Assembly: GCF_000187895.1 (NCBI RefSeq)
Contig: NZ_DS990126.1
Location: 1-64,000 of the forward strand
DNA: 64,000 nucleotides
Source of the DNA: Phocaeicola plebeius DSM 17135
Lineage (GTDB): Bacteria > Bacteroidota > Bacteroidia > Bacteroidales > Bacteroidaceae
Reading direction: 5' to 3'
The notes beneath the pieces were generated by a model. That model was given only the letters and a program-made list of their open reading frames with translations, was not told the origin of the DNA and did not search any database. This document shows positions 11,824-21,453 of the stretch, one piece after another; the first letter of the stretch is position 1; every line of letters starts with the position of its first letter. The translations under genes and the position numbers were made by a program.

Positions 11824-14800
11824 TTATTGAGCAGGAGCGCTATTGCCTACTCGTTTTTCCAGCAGTTTGTACAGCTGGTCGAACTTTTGAGCATAATGCA
11901 AAGCTGATTTGTTCTCTTCACCTGTCTTGCTGTCCTTCATTTGTGCCATGGTCTTGCATACATCATCCAGAATATAGAAATAACGCATGCAGTTTTCGTA
12001 TGAACTTGCGAAACGGGCATCGTCCAGGCTCAAATACCAGGTAGCATATTCTACTGCATTGTTGGCCAGTTCATTGAGAATCTTTTCAGCTTTCTCCGTT
12101 TGTCCCAATGCCAGGTAGTTTTCTGCCATTTCCTTGGAACTGCTCATCAGGTAATCGTGCGGAACGGTGGTCGAAGGAATCACTTTTTCGCAATAATCCA
12201 ATGCTTTCAGTGCCTTATCCTTCTTGCCTTCCTTAATCAACTGGCTGGTCAGCTGTACGAACATGCGGCGATGCGTATCGCACATGCGCAATACCGTTTC
12301 ATCCAGGTAAATGTCAGGGTTGTCAATGCCGCCGAACTTGAACTTGTTCATCAGGTTGTCGTACATCTTTTCGCTGTCGAGTCGTCTGCCTAATTTCGCA
12401 TTGTCAAACGGAGTAATGCGATAAGCCAGACCTTCCTGCAAGAAGTTATTGGTCAGGTTCAGGTGATTGTCAGAACCCACGGTGATAGCCATGTACATCG
12501 GACGTTCCCAGTTGGTGTTGGCCAACATTTCCAGCATCATCAGTTCGCTCTTATACAGCACTCGTTTACCTTTCAGCGAGATATGCATGTATTCCGGAAT
12601 AGAATCAGGTGTCAGCATACCTGAACGTTTGATGGCTTCCTTATCCAGTTTTATGACGATACTGTCGGTCGGAATCATCTGTAAGTCTTCCTTCGGTGAG
12701 CGTACCCAGTGTTCCAGAATGTTTTTCAGTTCGTATGGATTATCTCCAAACTCCTTGGCTGCCTCTTCCGGATTCTTTTTGTAGAATTCAAGAATGGTCG
12801 GCATGGCATCAGGACGTACGTACACCGCTTCGTTGTGACCGGATACATAGTCAATACGATCCCAGTTGATAGGTACTGAAGGAGAGTCGTATGCCGGACG
12901 GCGCATCTGGTCGATGTACCAGTCAGTCTGCAAGTAACTCAGGTTGCAGACACGTACATCCGTGCGTACACCTTCTGTTTCCTGATTATACCACAAGGGG
13001 AATGTATCGTTATCACCGTTGGTAAAGAGAATCGGATTTCCCTTTTCCGGTACAGAGTTCAAGTAGTTCTGTCCGAAATCGCGGCATGTATAGCGGTCGC
13101 TGCGGTCGTGGTCGTCCCATGTCTGGCTTACCATTTGCACGGGCACCAGCAAGCAGACCACACTGGCTAAGATAGCCGCAGGCTTTTCATTGATTTTCTT
13201 GCTCAGGTATTCGGCTATGGCTGCCACTCCCAGTCCAATCCAGATGGCAAATGCATAGAACGAACCGGCGTATGCATAGTCTCGTTCACGAGGCTGCTGC
13301 GGTGTCTGGTTCAGGTAAAGCACGATGGCCAGACCGGTCATGAAGAAGAGGAAGAAGACAATCCAGAACTGCTGGATACCCTTTTCTCCCTTATAAGCCT
13401 GCCAGAACAGACCGATAAGTCCCAAAATCAACGGTAAACAGTAGAATACGTTGTGTCCTTTGTTATTTTTCAGTTCACTTGGGAGCAGCGTCTGGTCGCC
13501 TATCAACATGTTGTCGATAAATGAAATACCGGTAATCCAGTTTCCATGTTCAATTTCTCCTTGTCCCTGAATGTCATTTTGACGTCCGGCGAAGTTCCAC
13601 ATGAAATAACGCCAGTACATGTAGTTCAATTGGTAGATAAAGAAGAACTTGATATTATCCCATTGTGTCGGAATCTTGACCATAATCATCTCTCCACACT
13701 GGTCGTAGGGAACCTGACGTCCTTCTACTCCTCCCAGCCAGTCTTCGTAGGCCTGTGCATGTGCATCGCTGTACATACGTGGGAACAACATGTTTTGAGC
13801 GTATTTATACTCTGTTTTATGACGTACAATTTCGTAACTGTCTTTTTCATCCGGACGTTCCTTTTCTTTCCGCTGGTATACCGGAGCACCTTCTTCCACG
13901 TCATACACGCATCCTCCTTCAGTAGGTTTCAATGCAGGTTTGGAAGCATAAGTCTGTCCGTAGAATAACGGGCGGGTACCGTATTGTTCACGTCCCAGGT
14001 ATTCTCCCAAAGTAAAGATGTCTTCCGGAGAGTTCTGGTCCATTGGTGTATTGGCCGAAGAACGGATGACAATGACTGCATACGAAGAATAACCTACCAC
14101 AATCATCATCATGGCTAGTAAGCTGGTATTTAGCGTGCGTGCGCTGACACGGTATTTCTCACCGATATTGGCAAAGAGGTAAATTGCTAAAATAGCCAGT
14201 ACGATGATGCCGATGAAGACACTGCTCCAGCCATGGCCGTAGAACGGAATACCCAGTAGACCGACAGTGGTCAGGAAAGAGATATTCATCCGCTTGCGAC
14301 TTTTCACGGTATAGCTTTCGTACACACCCCAGATGATGCTTGCGGCCAGAATAATCATGTAAATGATGACACCCGTATTAAATGGCAGACCGAAGTCGTT
14401 GACAAACAGCAACTCAAACCATCCACCTACCTTCACGATACCCGGTACGATGCCATACAATACGACAGCTACCAGAATCATGGAACCAGCCAAGGCTATC
14501 AGACTGCCTTTCAGGTTGGCGTTGGGGTTTTTCTTGTAATAATATACCAGTACGATGGCCGGAATACACAGTAAGTTCAGCAAGTGTACACCGATAGACA
14601 ATCCTGTGAGGTAAGCAATCAATATCAGCCAACGGTCGCTATGAGGCTCGTTAGCCCGGTTCTCCCACTTCAGAATCAGCCAGAAAACAACGGCAGTGAA
14701 AAGGCTGGAATATGCATATACTTCACCTTCTACTGCACTGAACCAGAATGTATCACTCCATGTATAGGCCAGTGCACCTACCAGACCAGCTCCCATGATG

Positions 14801-15156
14801 GTAATCAGCTTGCCCGTAGTCATCTCTTTGTCATCGGGGCAAATCAGTTTCTTGGTCAGGTGAGTAATACTCCAGAATAGGAACAGGATACATGCCGCAC
14901 TCATCAGGGCACTCATTATGTTCACCATTTTAGCCACTTGAGTTGCATCGCTGGCAAATTGGCTGAACAGGTTGGCTGTCAGCATGAAGAAAGGTGCGCC
15001 AGGAGGATGTCCTACCTCCAGTTTGTATCCGGTGGTAATAAATTCCGGACAGTCCCAGAAGCTGGCTGTCGGTTCAATGGTCATGCAGTAAGTAAATGCA
15101 GCCACTGCAAAAGCGAGCCAGCCTACCAGATTGTTAATCTTGTTGTACTGTTTCAT
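11824..15156 (-). CDS. GT117 / DUF2723 membrane glycosyltransferase with C-terminal TPR-like part
   Basis: 1110 residues. The N-terminal half is a polytopic membrane region with about a dozen hydrophobic segments. The DUF2723 signature follows the first segment: SFWDCPEFITTGYKLEVG then HPPGAPFF, the region carrying the acidic residues typical of GT-C enzymes. A large periplasmic part follows, with further membrane segments around residues 560-700. The C-terminal 150-200 residues are helical with TPR-like spacing (ALDYCEKVIPSTTVPHDYL, YLALGQTEKAEKILNELA). The family includes human TMEM260, a protein O-mannosyltransferase, so a role in O-glycosylation of exported proteins is a reasonable inference. 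Transcribed alone. Confidence 0.85.
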   Translation of the reverse strand: MKQYNKINNLVGWLAFAVAAFTYCMTIEPTASFWDCPEFITTGYKLEVGHPPGAPFFMLTANLFSQFASDATQVAKMVNIMSALMSAACILFLFWSITHLTKKLICPDDKEMTTGKLITIMGAGLVGALAYTWSDTFWFSAVEGEVYAYSSLFTAVVFWLILKWENRANEPHSDRWLILIAYLTGLSIGVHLLNLLCIPAIVLVYYYKKNPNANLKGSLIALAGSMILVAVVLYGIVPGIVKVGGWFELLFVNDFGLPFNTGVIIYMIILAASIIWGVYESYTVKSRKRMNISFLTTVGLLGIPFYGHGWSSVFIGIIVLAILAIYLFANIGEKYRVSARTLNTSLLAMMMIVVGYSSYAVIVIRSSANTPMDQNSPEDIFTLGEYLGREQYGTRPLFYGQTYASKPALKPTEGGCVYDVEEGAPVYQRKEKERPDEKDSYEIVRHKTEYKYAQNMLFPRMYSDAHAQAYEDWLGGVEGRQVPYDQCGEMIMVKIPTQWDNIKFFFIYQLNYMYWRYFMWNFAGRQNDIQGQGEIEHGNWITGISFIDNMLIGDQTLLPSELKNNKGHNVFYCLPLILGLIGLFWQAYKGEKGIQQFWIVFFLFFMTGLAIVLYLNQTPQQPRERDYAYAGSFYAFAIWIGLGVAAIAEYLSKKINEKPAAILASVVCLLVPVQMVSQTWDDHDRSDRYTCRDFGQNYLNSVPEKGNPILFTNGDNDTFPLWYNQETEGVRTDVRVCNLSYLQTDWYIDQMRRPAYDSPSVPINWDRIDYVSGHNEAVYVRPDAMPTILEFYKKNPEEAAKEFGDNPYELKNILEHWVRSPKEDLQMIPTDSIVIKLDKEAIKRSGMLTPDSIPEYMHISLKGKRVLYKSELMMLEMLANTNWERPMYMAITVGSDNHLNLTNNFLQEGLAYRITPFDNAKLGRRLDSEKMYDNLMNKFKFGGIDNPDIYLDETVLRMCDTHRRMFVQLTSQLIKEGKKDKALKALDYCEKVIPSTTVPHDYLMSSSKEMAENYLALGQTEKAEKILNELANNAVEYATWYLSLDDARFASSYENCMRYFYILDDVCKTMAQMKDSKTGEENKSALHYAQKFDQLYKLLEKRVGNSAPAQ

Positions 15157-15192
15157 GAATTATTTTTAGTTTCTCGTTAAAATTCAATGCGG

Positions 15193-15227
15193 CAAAGATA
15201 GCAAACATTTGCTAATCAAGTCTCAAA
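15193..15227 (-). promoter_or_regulatory. Probable promoter of the GT117 gene
   Basis: TATCTTTG on the minus strand at 15193-15200 matches the -7 consensus. TTTG at 15224-15227 (23 nt upstream) or a TTG at 15217-15219 (16 nt) could be the -33. Confidence 0.5.
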
Positions 15228-15267
15228 AGTAAATGATAATGTTGCAAAAGGCGTTAAAAGCAGCCTT

Positions 15268-16035
15268 CTACTCTTCATGGTGATGGCATTTTAATATTCG
15301 ATGAGGCAGATTGCCGTGTCCTAACAGTTCGATAGGACATTCAAAATGTGCTTCCAACCATTCGGCAGAGACCTCCGTATCTGGATGGTAATCCAGTGTG
15401 CCGTTTACACAGGCAATGCTTTTTACGTTTTGCAGGATGGTGCCGATATCGTGACTCACCAGCACGATGGCGCACTCTTTGTTGATTTCTTCCAACAGTG
15501 CATAAAGACGAGCCTCAAAACGCTTGTCAATGTATGTATTGGGTTCATCCAGAATGACGACTTCTGGATTGGAGACGAGTGCGCGTCCCAATAAGGCCCT
15601 TTGCAGTTGTCCGCCACTTAATTGTCCGATGGCTCTTTGTTCCAAACCTTCCAGTCCCATGCGAACAATAGTTTCCCGTACCTTGTCATGCTGTGCCTTA
15701 GAGAATGAACGGAACAATGATTTTTGTTTATTTAGTCCAGAAAGAACCACTTCGTACACTGAAATGGGAAATTTCTTGTCTATAGTGTTGTATTGGGGTA
15801 AATACCCCATTGTAATTTCACTCACTTCCTTTCCTTGATGAAAAAACTGAATTTTTCCAGCCGTAGGTTTTAGTAAGCCTAAAATAATTTTCATCAAGGT
15901 GGTTTTTCCTCCTCCGTTCGGGCCGATAACTCCAAGAAAATCCTTTTCTGCAATTTCCAGGTTGATATGTTCCAGCACTTTTTTCTGATCGTATGCAGCG
16001 GCAATCTCAGTCAGTCTGATAAGCGGTTGGTTCAT
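15268..16035 (-). CDS. znuC: Zinc/metal ABC transporter ATP-binding protein
   Basis: 255-residue ATPase with Walker A GPNGGGKTT at about 38-46, the ABC signature QLSGGQLQRA near 139-148, Walker B VVILDEPNTYID, and a switch histidine in LVSHDIG. It would energise uptake of zinc (or manganese) across the inner membrane. The last residues are His-rich (CHHHEE), as in many zinc-handling proteins. It starts 11 nt after the substrate-binding protein gene, so the two form an operon. The usual membrane permease gene (znuB) is not next to them on either side. Confidence 0.88.
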   Translation of the reverse strand: MNQPLIRLTEIAAAYDQKKVLEHINLEIAEKDFLGVIGPNGGGKTTLMKIILGLLKPTAGKIQFFHQGKEVSEITMGYLPQYNTIDKKFPISVYEVVLSGLNKQKSLFRSFSKAQHDKVRETIVRMGLEGLEQRAIGQLSGGQLQRALLGRALVSNPEVVILDEPNTYIDKRFEARLYALLEEINKECAIVLVSHDIGTILQNVKSIACVNGTLDYHPDTEVSAEWLEAHFECPIELLGHGNLPHRILKCHHHEE

Positions 16036-16046
16036 TAAGATAAGTT

Positions 16047-16916
16047 TTAGTTATTGTTTTTGCTCAGTGATTTGGCTATGTGAATCATTTCTTTGTTCCA
16101 GTCATAGCTTAACGGGTTGATAGGAACGATTTTTAGTCCCAGTTCCTGGGCGATTACTTCCGCATTACGCTGATCGAATTCCTGTTGCACGAATACGACT
16201 CTTACTTGTTTTTGTTTGCAAGTTTTCATCAGTTCTTGCAGATGGCTCGGTGAAGGTTCCTTTCCTCCTTCCTCGATACTGATTTGCTGCAGGCTGTAGT
16301 CTCGGGCAAAGTAACTTAATGCCGGATGGTAAATCAGGAAACAATAGTCAGCGTTCGCCAAATAGCTCTGCATTTCACGTTCGGTACGGTTGATGACCTG
16401 TTGCAGGCTGTCCAGTCGTGTCTGATAGTAAGCCTGGTTGTCAGGATCTATTTCAGACAATGCCTTGCAGATGTTAGAGGAAATAATGCGTGCATTCGAA
16501 ATAGAATTCCAGATATGAGGTTCTACTCCGTCTATATTTCCATGTGTATGGGCATGAGGATGTATTTCATGAATGAGATCTACTCCTTGTGACATATCAT
16601 AGAAAGGTAGTTTGGGGGTGTTAGCTTGCAATCTTTCTGCCCATGCTTGTTCAAATCCGATATGGCCGATGCGCAAATAAGCCTTGCTTCGTGCCAGTTC
16701 GACGAGTTGCTGAGGAGTAGGGTCGTATATTTCCGGATTAGCTCCTTTGGGAACGATACTGACCACTTGGAATTTATCTCCAGCAATAGCTTCTGTGAAG
16801 AACCGTAACGGCTCAATGGTGACTGTCAGGGTGGGGGCGTTTTCTTTTCCTTGCTGTCCCGTACAAGATATAGTGAGAAGCAAGATACCTATTAAAGCAA
16901 AAAAATATTTTTTCAT
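16047..16916 (-). CDS. znuA: Zinc ABC transporter substrate-binding lipoprotein
   Basis: 289 residues from the ATG at 16916. An in-frame ATG 27 nt upstream would put nine residues before the signal and is disfavoured. The lipobox LTISC places the lipid anchor at Cys18. Family A-1 metal-binding features follow: TIEPLRFFTEAIAG, the ANPEIYDPTPQQL segment, a His-rich loop HEIHPHAHTHG that probably captures zinc, VEPHIWNS, and a C-terminal VFVQQEFDQRNAEVIAQELG. It would bind zinc in the periplasm and deliver it to the transporter powered by ZnuC. A TATATTTG -7-like element sits at 16941-16948. Confidence 0.9.
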   Translation of the reverse strand: MKKYFFALIGILLLTISCTGQQGKENAPTLTVTIEPLRFFTEAIAGDKFQVVSIVPKGANPEIYDPTPQQLVELARSKAYLRIGHIGFEQAWAERLQANTPKLPFYDMSQGVDLIHEIHPHAHTHGNIDGVEPHIWNSISNARIISSNICKALSEIDPDNQAYYQTRLDSLQQVINRTEREMQSYLANADYCFLIYHPALSYFARDYSLQQISIEEGGKEPSPSHLQELMKTCKQKQVRVVFVQQEFDQRNAEVIAQELGLKIVPINPLSYDWNKEMIHIAKSLSKNNN

Positions 16917-16987
16917 TTGTTTGTGCCGTAAAGTATAATACAAATATAGTAGTTTCTTTTGGTAGCGGGAGACGCATTTGTTTATTT

Positions 16988-17653
16988 TTAGGTTCTTTCT
17001 TTGGTTGCCCGAAGAATTTCTCTTTTACCTCCCGGAGGGCCAGGGAGTCGTTCTACGGTGAACCCAGCTGCTTGCAACATTCTCCTAACCACTCCTTTTG
17101 CGCAGTAAGTAGTTAGGATTCCACCAGGATTCATTTGGTTATATAAATTATTGAAAAGTGCTTGATTCCACATCTCTGGTTGCTTTTCGGGAGCAAAGGC
17201 ATCAAAATAGACCACATCATAATATTCACTAAATGAAAAGTGAGTAAAATCATTTTCTATTTTATGTAATGTGAAATAAGGTGTTATTTTTACTTCCTGG
17301 TTCCAAGGAGCAGTGTGCAGTGCATAGAATTTCTCACATTCTTCGGGCGCAATTGTTTCTGGATAGGACAGTTTATGTACAATCTCTTCCGAAAGAGGAA
17401 ATCGTTCAATGCTGGTAAAGTGAATGGCTCTTTGACTTTTTTCTGCTTCCAACAAAGTCAGAAAGGCATTCAACCCTGTGCCGAAACCTATTTCAAGTAC
17501 GCGAGGGTTTATTGCCTGAGCGTGATTCAATCCCATTTGAATAAAAATATGTGCTGACTCAGTCAATGCGCCTTTCACGGAATGATAATGTTCATTCAAT
17601 TCAGGAACGTATAATGTATTGCTTCCATCAGCCGTCGGTTCAAGTGTAATCAT
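16988..17653 (-). CDS. mnmD: tRNA U34 methyltransferase MnmD
   Basis: 221 residues. SAM-dependent methyltransferase of the MnmD (DUF752) family, which converts nm5s2U34 to mnm5s2U34 in tRNA wobble positions. The SAM-binding motif VLEIGFGTGLNAFLTL is near residue 52. The signature DVVYFDAFAPEKQPEMW and the C-terminal GGILTTYCAKGVVRRML and GPPGGKREILRA match the MnmD domain of bifunctional MnmC. The FAD-dependent oxidase domain of E. coli MnmC is absent, as usual for stand-alone MnmD. Lies 71 nt upstream of znuA. Confidence 0.9.
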   Translation of the reverse strand: MITLEPTADGSNTLYVPELNEHYHSVKGALTESAHIFIQMGLNHAQAINPRVLEIGFGTGLNAFLTLLEAEKSQRAIHFTSIERFPLSEEIVHKLSYPETIAPEECEKFYALHTAPWNQEVKITPYFTLHKIENDFTHFSFSEYYDVVYFDAFAPEKQPEMWNQALFNNLYNQMNPGGILTTYCAKGVVRRMLQAAGFTVERLPGPPGGKREILRATKERT

Positions 17654-17704
17654 TTTTATATCAACAGTCTTTTGTTAAACAAATCTGGCTATTCTTTTGT
17701 GGAG

Positions 17705-18688
17705 CTATTTGTTGGGTTTTAAAAAGCTTTCCGGAAATTTCACCTCTTGTTCTGTATGATTCTTAGTACGAATCCAAGTACGGAATCCTTTTTCGCCTTC
17801 GGTCAGTTCGATAATACGAGCTCCGTTGGACAAGTTGTTATAAACCGTATTTCCACCGGTGTAGCGCCCGTATGCTAAAAGAATGCCTTGCCACATTACC
17901 GCATAATCATTATCGTGATCATGTCCTACAAACACTCCTTCAATGTCACCCATTTCTTTCATTGCGGTGAAAAGACCTGAATTTAAGACAGGGGCACATG
18001 CTTTTTCTTTCCGGGTGCCGAACAATGCTGCATTTTCATCGGCTGCAGCCTGATTGTATTCAGGAAGAGGAATGTGGAAGAAAGCCAGCGAAGGAAGGGG
18101 AGTTCCACCGTTTGTCTGTGTATATTTTGAACTGTTCTCACGGTACCATTGAATTTGGTTGAAATCGATATAATCATATCCTCTCACGCCCTTTATCTGT
18201 GAATAAGAATGGGAATCGAATATATAAAGGATTTCAGCATCCTTCTGTCCATCGGATGATTTGATTGGCAGAATAAAGTTGGTGGTACCTGAAATGCCCT
18301 TTGTGGTGGAAGTCAGGCTATAGGGAATACGTTGAATGATTTTCAATAGCTCTTCACGGGAAAGTCCTTGTTCGTCATCATGATTTCCGAAAGTTACAGC
18401 AAAAGGGATTTTTCGTTTAGATACCTGTTCCAATACGGTGCGCATTCCTTCTTCTGCGGGTTTGCCGTAGATAATATCTCCAGTAAACATTACCAAGTTT
18501 GGATTTTCAGCATTCAGCACTTCATTGATGCGTTCAATGGCTACTTCTGCGCGCGAATCATTAAAAATATAGTGTACGTCAGTAAACTGAACGATTTTAA
18601 ATTTTCCGTTGGCATTAAATCTTAAGTCTTGTGCATAAGCCAATGTGGCTATACATAACAAGTAATAGATGCAAAGAAGTTTTTTCAT
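17705..18688 (-). CDS. Secreted metallophosphoesterase
   Basis: 327 residues from the ATG at 18688; an upstream in-frame ATG would hide the signal peptide. The signal peptide ends at about AYAQ (residue 20). A calcineurin-like phosphoesterase domain follows: FTDVHY (first metal ligands), FTGDIIYG, the diagnostic GNHDDEQG, and FFHIPLPEY with VGHDHDND supplying the last histidines. This resembles the purple-acid-phosphatase-like/Dcr2 group. It would hydrolyse phosphomono- or diesters in the periplasm or outside; substrate unknown. A TATCTTTG -7-like element lies at 18731-18738. Confidence 0.85.
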   Translation of the reverse strand: MKKLLCIYYLLCIATLAYAQDLRFNANGKFKIVQFTDVHYIFNDSRAEVAIERINEVLNAENPNLVMFTGDIIYGKPAEEGMRTVLEQVSKRKIPFAVTFGNHDDEQGLSREELLKIIQRIPYSLTSTTKGISGTTNFILPIKSSDGQKDAEILYIFDSHSYSQIKGVRGYDYIDFNQIQWYRENSSKYTQTNGGTPLPSLAFFHIPLPEYNQAAADENAALFGTRKEKACAPVLNSGLFTAMKEMGDIEGVFVGHDHDNDYAVMWQGILLAYGRYTGGNTVYNNLSNGARIIELTEGEKGFRTWIRTKNHTEQEVKFPESFLKPNK

Positions 18689-18776
18689 GTTCCTATTAAT
18701 TTTTTCGAAGACGATTTTCGGTCGTTTTCGCAAAGATAGTCATATCTTTTGAGCATGAAAAATTTGCATTGGTTTT

Positions 18777-19241
18777 CTATCCGATGAACCGGAATACTCC
18801 CAAGGCTGTGGCTACGATGATGGCATAGCGTGCCAGTTTGCCAATAGTCATAGCAATAGTGGTAATCCATACATTGCCTCTCATAAATCCCAATGCAATA
18901 AGTAAGGCGTCTCCAATGACGGGAAGAAAAGAGAAGAAGGCCATCCACGACCCTCTTCCGTGAATAAACCGGATGGCTTTGTCCATTTGTTTTTTGTCTA
19001 CTTTGAAGTATTTTTCAATCCATTCAGTTTTGCCAATTCGCCCTATCCAATAGCAGGTAAAACCTCCGAGTGCATTTCCTGCAGTTGTGAAAAGTGTGGA
19101 CCATACAGGGTCCAATCCTAATCCGATGCAGGCTAGTAGCACAACTTCCGAACTGAACGGTAGGATGGTACCGGCCAGGAATGCAGAGAGAAACATTCCC
19201 CAGTATCCCCAGTCTATTAGAAATTGAATAAATGCATCCAT
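18777..19241 (-). CDS. DedA/YqaA-family membrane protein
   Basis: 154 residues from the ATG at 19241 (an ATG at 19256 is also possible; a much longer frame to 19406 runs deep inside the upstream gene). Contains the SNARE-associated / DedA-type core: an early hydrophobic segment, FLAGTILPFSSEVVLLA, GNALGGFTCYWIGR, a cytosolic helix EKYFKVDKKQMDKAIRF, then FFSFLPVIGDALLIALGFMR and a last membrane segment. The pattern matches YqaA, a short DedA relative implicated in lipid-carrier or membrane homeostasis. It overlaps the 3' end of the upstream gene by about 25 nt, suggesting translational coupling. Confidence 0.8.
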   Translation of the reverse strand: MDAFIQFLIDWGYWGMFLSAFLAGTILPFSSEVVLLACIGLGLDPVWSTLFTTAGNALGGFTCYWIGRIGKTEWIEKYFKVDKKQMDKAIRFIHGRGSWMAFFSFLPVIGDALLIALGFMRGNVWITTIAMTIGKLARYAIIVATALGVFRFIG

Positions 19242-20152
19242 AAATTCATGATACATACGCAGGTCCAGATTCCAAGGGATACCCAAAGAAAGATACGGGT
19301 AAACCGGTTGAAGGTCAGTGCCAGTAAGTGACCACCCATGACGGAACCTACGATTAATGTCATAAGAAAATAAGTATTGAAATGTGAAGGCAGAAGTAGC
19401 ATACAAGCCAATGTGCCTATTCCTGTAATTATCAGGACACGGAGCATGATACGCGTTTGTACTTTGTCTTGGTAACTATGTAGTATACATTCTATACTAC
19501 AAATGGCTATGAATAAGATTGCAATACCTCCGGAAATTAATTGCGGTAAAGAAAGAATAGAATAGTCGATTGGAGAAAAACAGGTAAGTGCTTTGAAAGG
19601 TAGCCAGGTTTCTTCCATGTTTCCAGCGTAAAGATGATAGGCCAATGCAATCCAATAAGGAAGGAGGAGACCGATGAGCCCTGCAAAGAATGTACGGAGG
19701 GTAAAAGCCCTTAAACCAATCATATAGAAATAAATCAGCGGGACAAAGTATAGCACTTGCGGAAGTAGAAAACTGCTGATACCGAGACAGAGGAAGCTAT
19801 GAAAAATAGGAACCGGAGCATATACCGATTCATAGCTTCGGAACAAATAAGAGAAAGATACGGTGAACAATAAGGGAATCCATTGCTCATGTGAATAGGC
19901 GTGCAAAAAAGGTAGCCCACTTAAAAAGAATAGAAATATGGCCGCATGAAGTGTTGTACGTGTCCGGATGAGTGAGAATGTGGTGTTCAATTCAATCAGG
20001 CAGTAGACTATAGCTCCGTGGATGGCCAAAGAAAGTAAATCTGTCTTTTCCTGATAGGTGATGCCATACATGATAAGACAGATAATAATAGTCACCGGAA
20101 GAGTTGCTCTTCCGGTGGCCAGTTCATATTGAAATCTATTTCGGGAAAGCAT
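19217..20152 (-). CDS. Polytopic membrane protein of unknown function
   Basis: 311 residues with about nine to ten hydrophobic segments spread over the whole length and short charged loops. No enzyme motif, no signal peptide beyond the first membrane segment, and no family could be named with confidence (a DUF6427-like Bacteroidetes membrane family is possible). It starts 3 nt after the purD stop codon and overlaps the DedA-like gene downstream, so the three genes appear to form one transcript. Why purD is coupled to membrane proteins is unclear. Confidence 0.65.
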   Translation of the reverse strand: MLSRNRFQYELATGRATLPVTIIICLIMYGITYQEKTDLLSLAIHGAIVYCLIELNTTFSLIRTRTTLHAAIFLFFLSGLPFLHAYSHEQWIPLLFTVSFSYLFRSYESVYAPVPIFHSFLCLGISSFLLPQVLYFVPLIYFYMIGLRAFTLRTFFAGLIGLLLPYWIALAYHLYAGNMEETWLPFKALTCFSPIDYSILSLPQLISGGIAILFIAICSIECILHSYQDKVQTRIMLRVLIITGIGTLACMLLLPSHFNTYFLMTLIVGSVMGGHLLALTFNRFTRIFLWVSLGIWTCVCIMNLWMHLFNF

Positions 20153-20155
20153 GTG

Positions 20156-21430
20156 TTACAGGTCAAACCCGATGTCTGAACGGAAATATTTTTTCTCAAA
20201 ACAGATTTTACCTGCATTTTGGAAAGACTGTGCCAAAGCTTCTGCCTTGTTGGCTCCGTAAGAGCTGACAGCAATGACACGTCCTCCGGCAGTTACTACC
20301 TGTCCGTCTTTCAAAGCTGTTCCGGCATGGAATACGATACTTCCTCCTGCTTTTGCTTCTTCAATGCCTGTCATCGGGAATCCTTTTTCATAAGCTTCCG
20401 GATAGCCGCCAGATACCAGCATGACACAGACTGCAGAACGTGGATCAATTTCCAATGTCTTTTCGTCCAGATTACCTTGAGCCACACCTTCAAACAAGTC
20501 TACTAAGTCACTCTTGATGCGCAGCATGACGCTTTCTGTTTCAGGGTCACCCATACGGACATTATATTCGATTACCATCGGTTCACCTTTTACGTTAATC
20601 AGTCCGAAGAAGATAAATCCTTTATAATCGATACCTTCTGCAGCCAGTCCTTCTACTGTAGGACGGATGATACGGTCTTCCACCTTTTTCATCCATTCCG
20701 CATCTGCAAATGGAACCGGAGAAACAGAACCCATACCGCCTGTGTTTAATCCTTTGTCACCTTCACCGATACGTTTGTAGTCTTTGGCTTCTGGCAGGAT
20801 TTTATAGTTCTTTCCATCAGTCAGTACGAACACCGAGCATTCAATACCGCTCAGGAACTCTTCGATAACTACTGTAGCAGAAGCATTTCCGAACATACCG
20901 CCCAGCATTTCTTTCAGTTCTTTCTTGGCTTCTTCCAATGTGGGGAGAATCAATACACCTTTTCCTGCGCACAATCCGTCAGCTTTCAGTACGTAGGGAG
21001 CTTTCAGGGTTTCCAAGAAAGCCAGTCCCTCTTCCAGGTTGGCTGCAGTTACGCTCTTGTATCCGGCAGTCGGAATATGATGACGCTGCATGAAACCTTT
21101 GGCAAATTCCTTGCTTCCTTCGAGTACGGCTCCAGCCTTTGATGGACCGATAACTGGTACTTGCTTCAATTCGTCATCGTTTTTGAAGAAATCATATACC
21201 CCCTTCACCAATGGGTCTTCCGGACCTACTACTACCATGTCAATGCCGTGGGCCGTTACAAACTGCTTGATACCTTCAAAGTCATCGGCTTTGATAGCCA
21301 CGTTTTCGCCTACTTCACGCGTACCGGCATTTCCCGGAGCGATGTATAACTTTTCAATTTTCGGGCTTTGTGCGATTTTCCATGCCAGTGCATGTTCGCG
21401 TCCTCCTGAACCTAAAAGTAAAAGTTTCAT
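20156..21430 (-). CDS. purD: Phosphoribosylamine-glycine ligase (GAR synthetase)
   Basis: 424 residues. ATP-grasp ligase joining 5-phosphoribosylamine and glycine in the second step of purine synthesis. The N-terminal [15 protein letters not shown] is diagnostic, followed by [20 protein letters not shown], the ATP-grasp lysine regions [14 protein letters not shown] and VVIEEFLSG, the [14 protein letters not shown] signature near residue 230, and the metal-binding [11 protein letters not shown]. Full length. It is 23 nt downstream of the peptidase gene on the same strand. Confidence 0.96.
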   Translation of the reverse strand: MKLLLLGSGGREHALAWKIAQSPKIEKLYIAPGNAGTREVGENVAIKADDFEGIKQFVTAHGIDMVVVGPEDPLVKGVYDFFKNDDELKQVPVIGPSKAGAVLEGSKEFAKGFMQRHHIPTAGYKSVTAANLEEGLAFLETLKAPYVLKADGLCAGKGVLILPTLEEAKKELKEMLGGMFGNASATVVIEEFLSGIECSVFVLTDGKNYKILPEAKDYKRIGEGDKGLNTGGMGSVSPVPFADAEWMKKVEDRIIRPTVEGLAAEGIDYKGFIFFGLINVKGEPMVIEYNVRMGDPETESVMLRIKSDLVDLFEGVAQGNLDEKTLEIDPRSAVCVMLVSGGYPEAYEKGFPMTGIEEAKAGGSIVFHAGTALKDGQVVTAGGRVIAVSSYGANKAEALAQSFQNAGKICFEKKYFRSDIGFDL

Positions 21431-21453
21431 ATATGTATCTGTTTTTTAGTCTA

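Noticed and set aside
19242..19406. Long N-terminal extension of the DedA-like protein
   Set aside because: The extra sequence lies inside the upstream membrane-protein gene in another frame and does not resemble the family.
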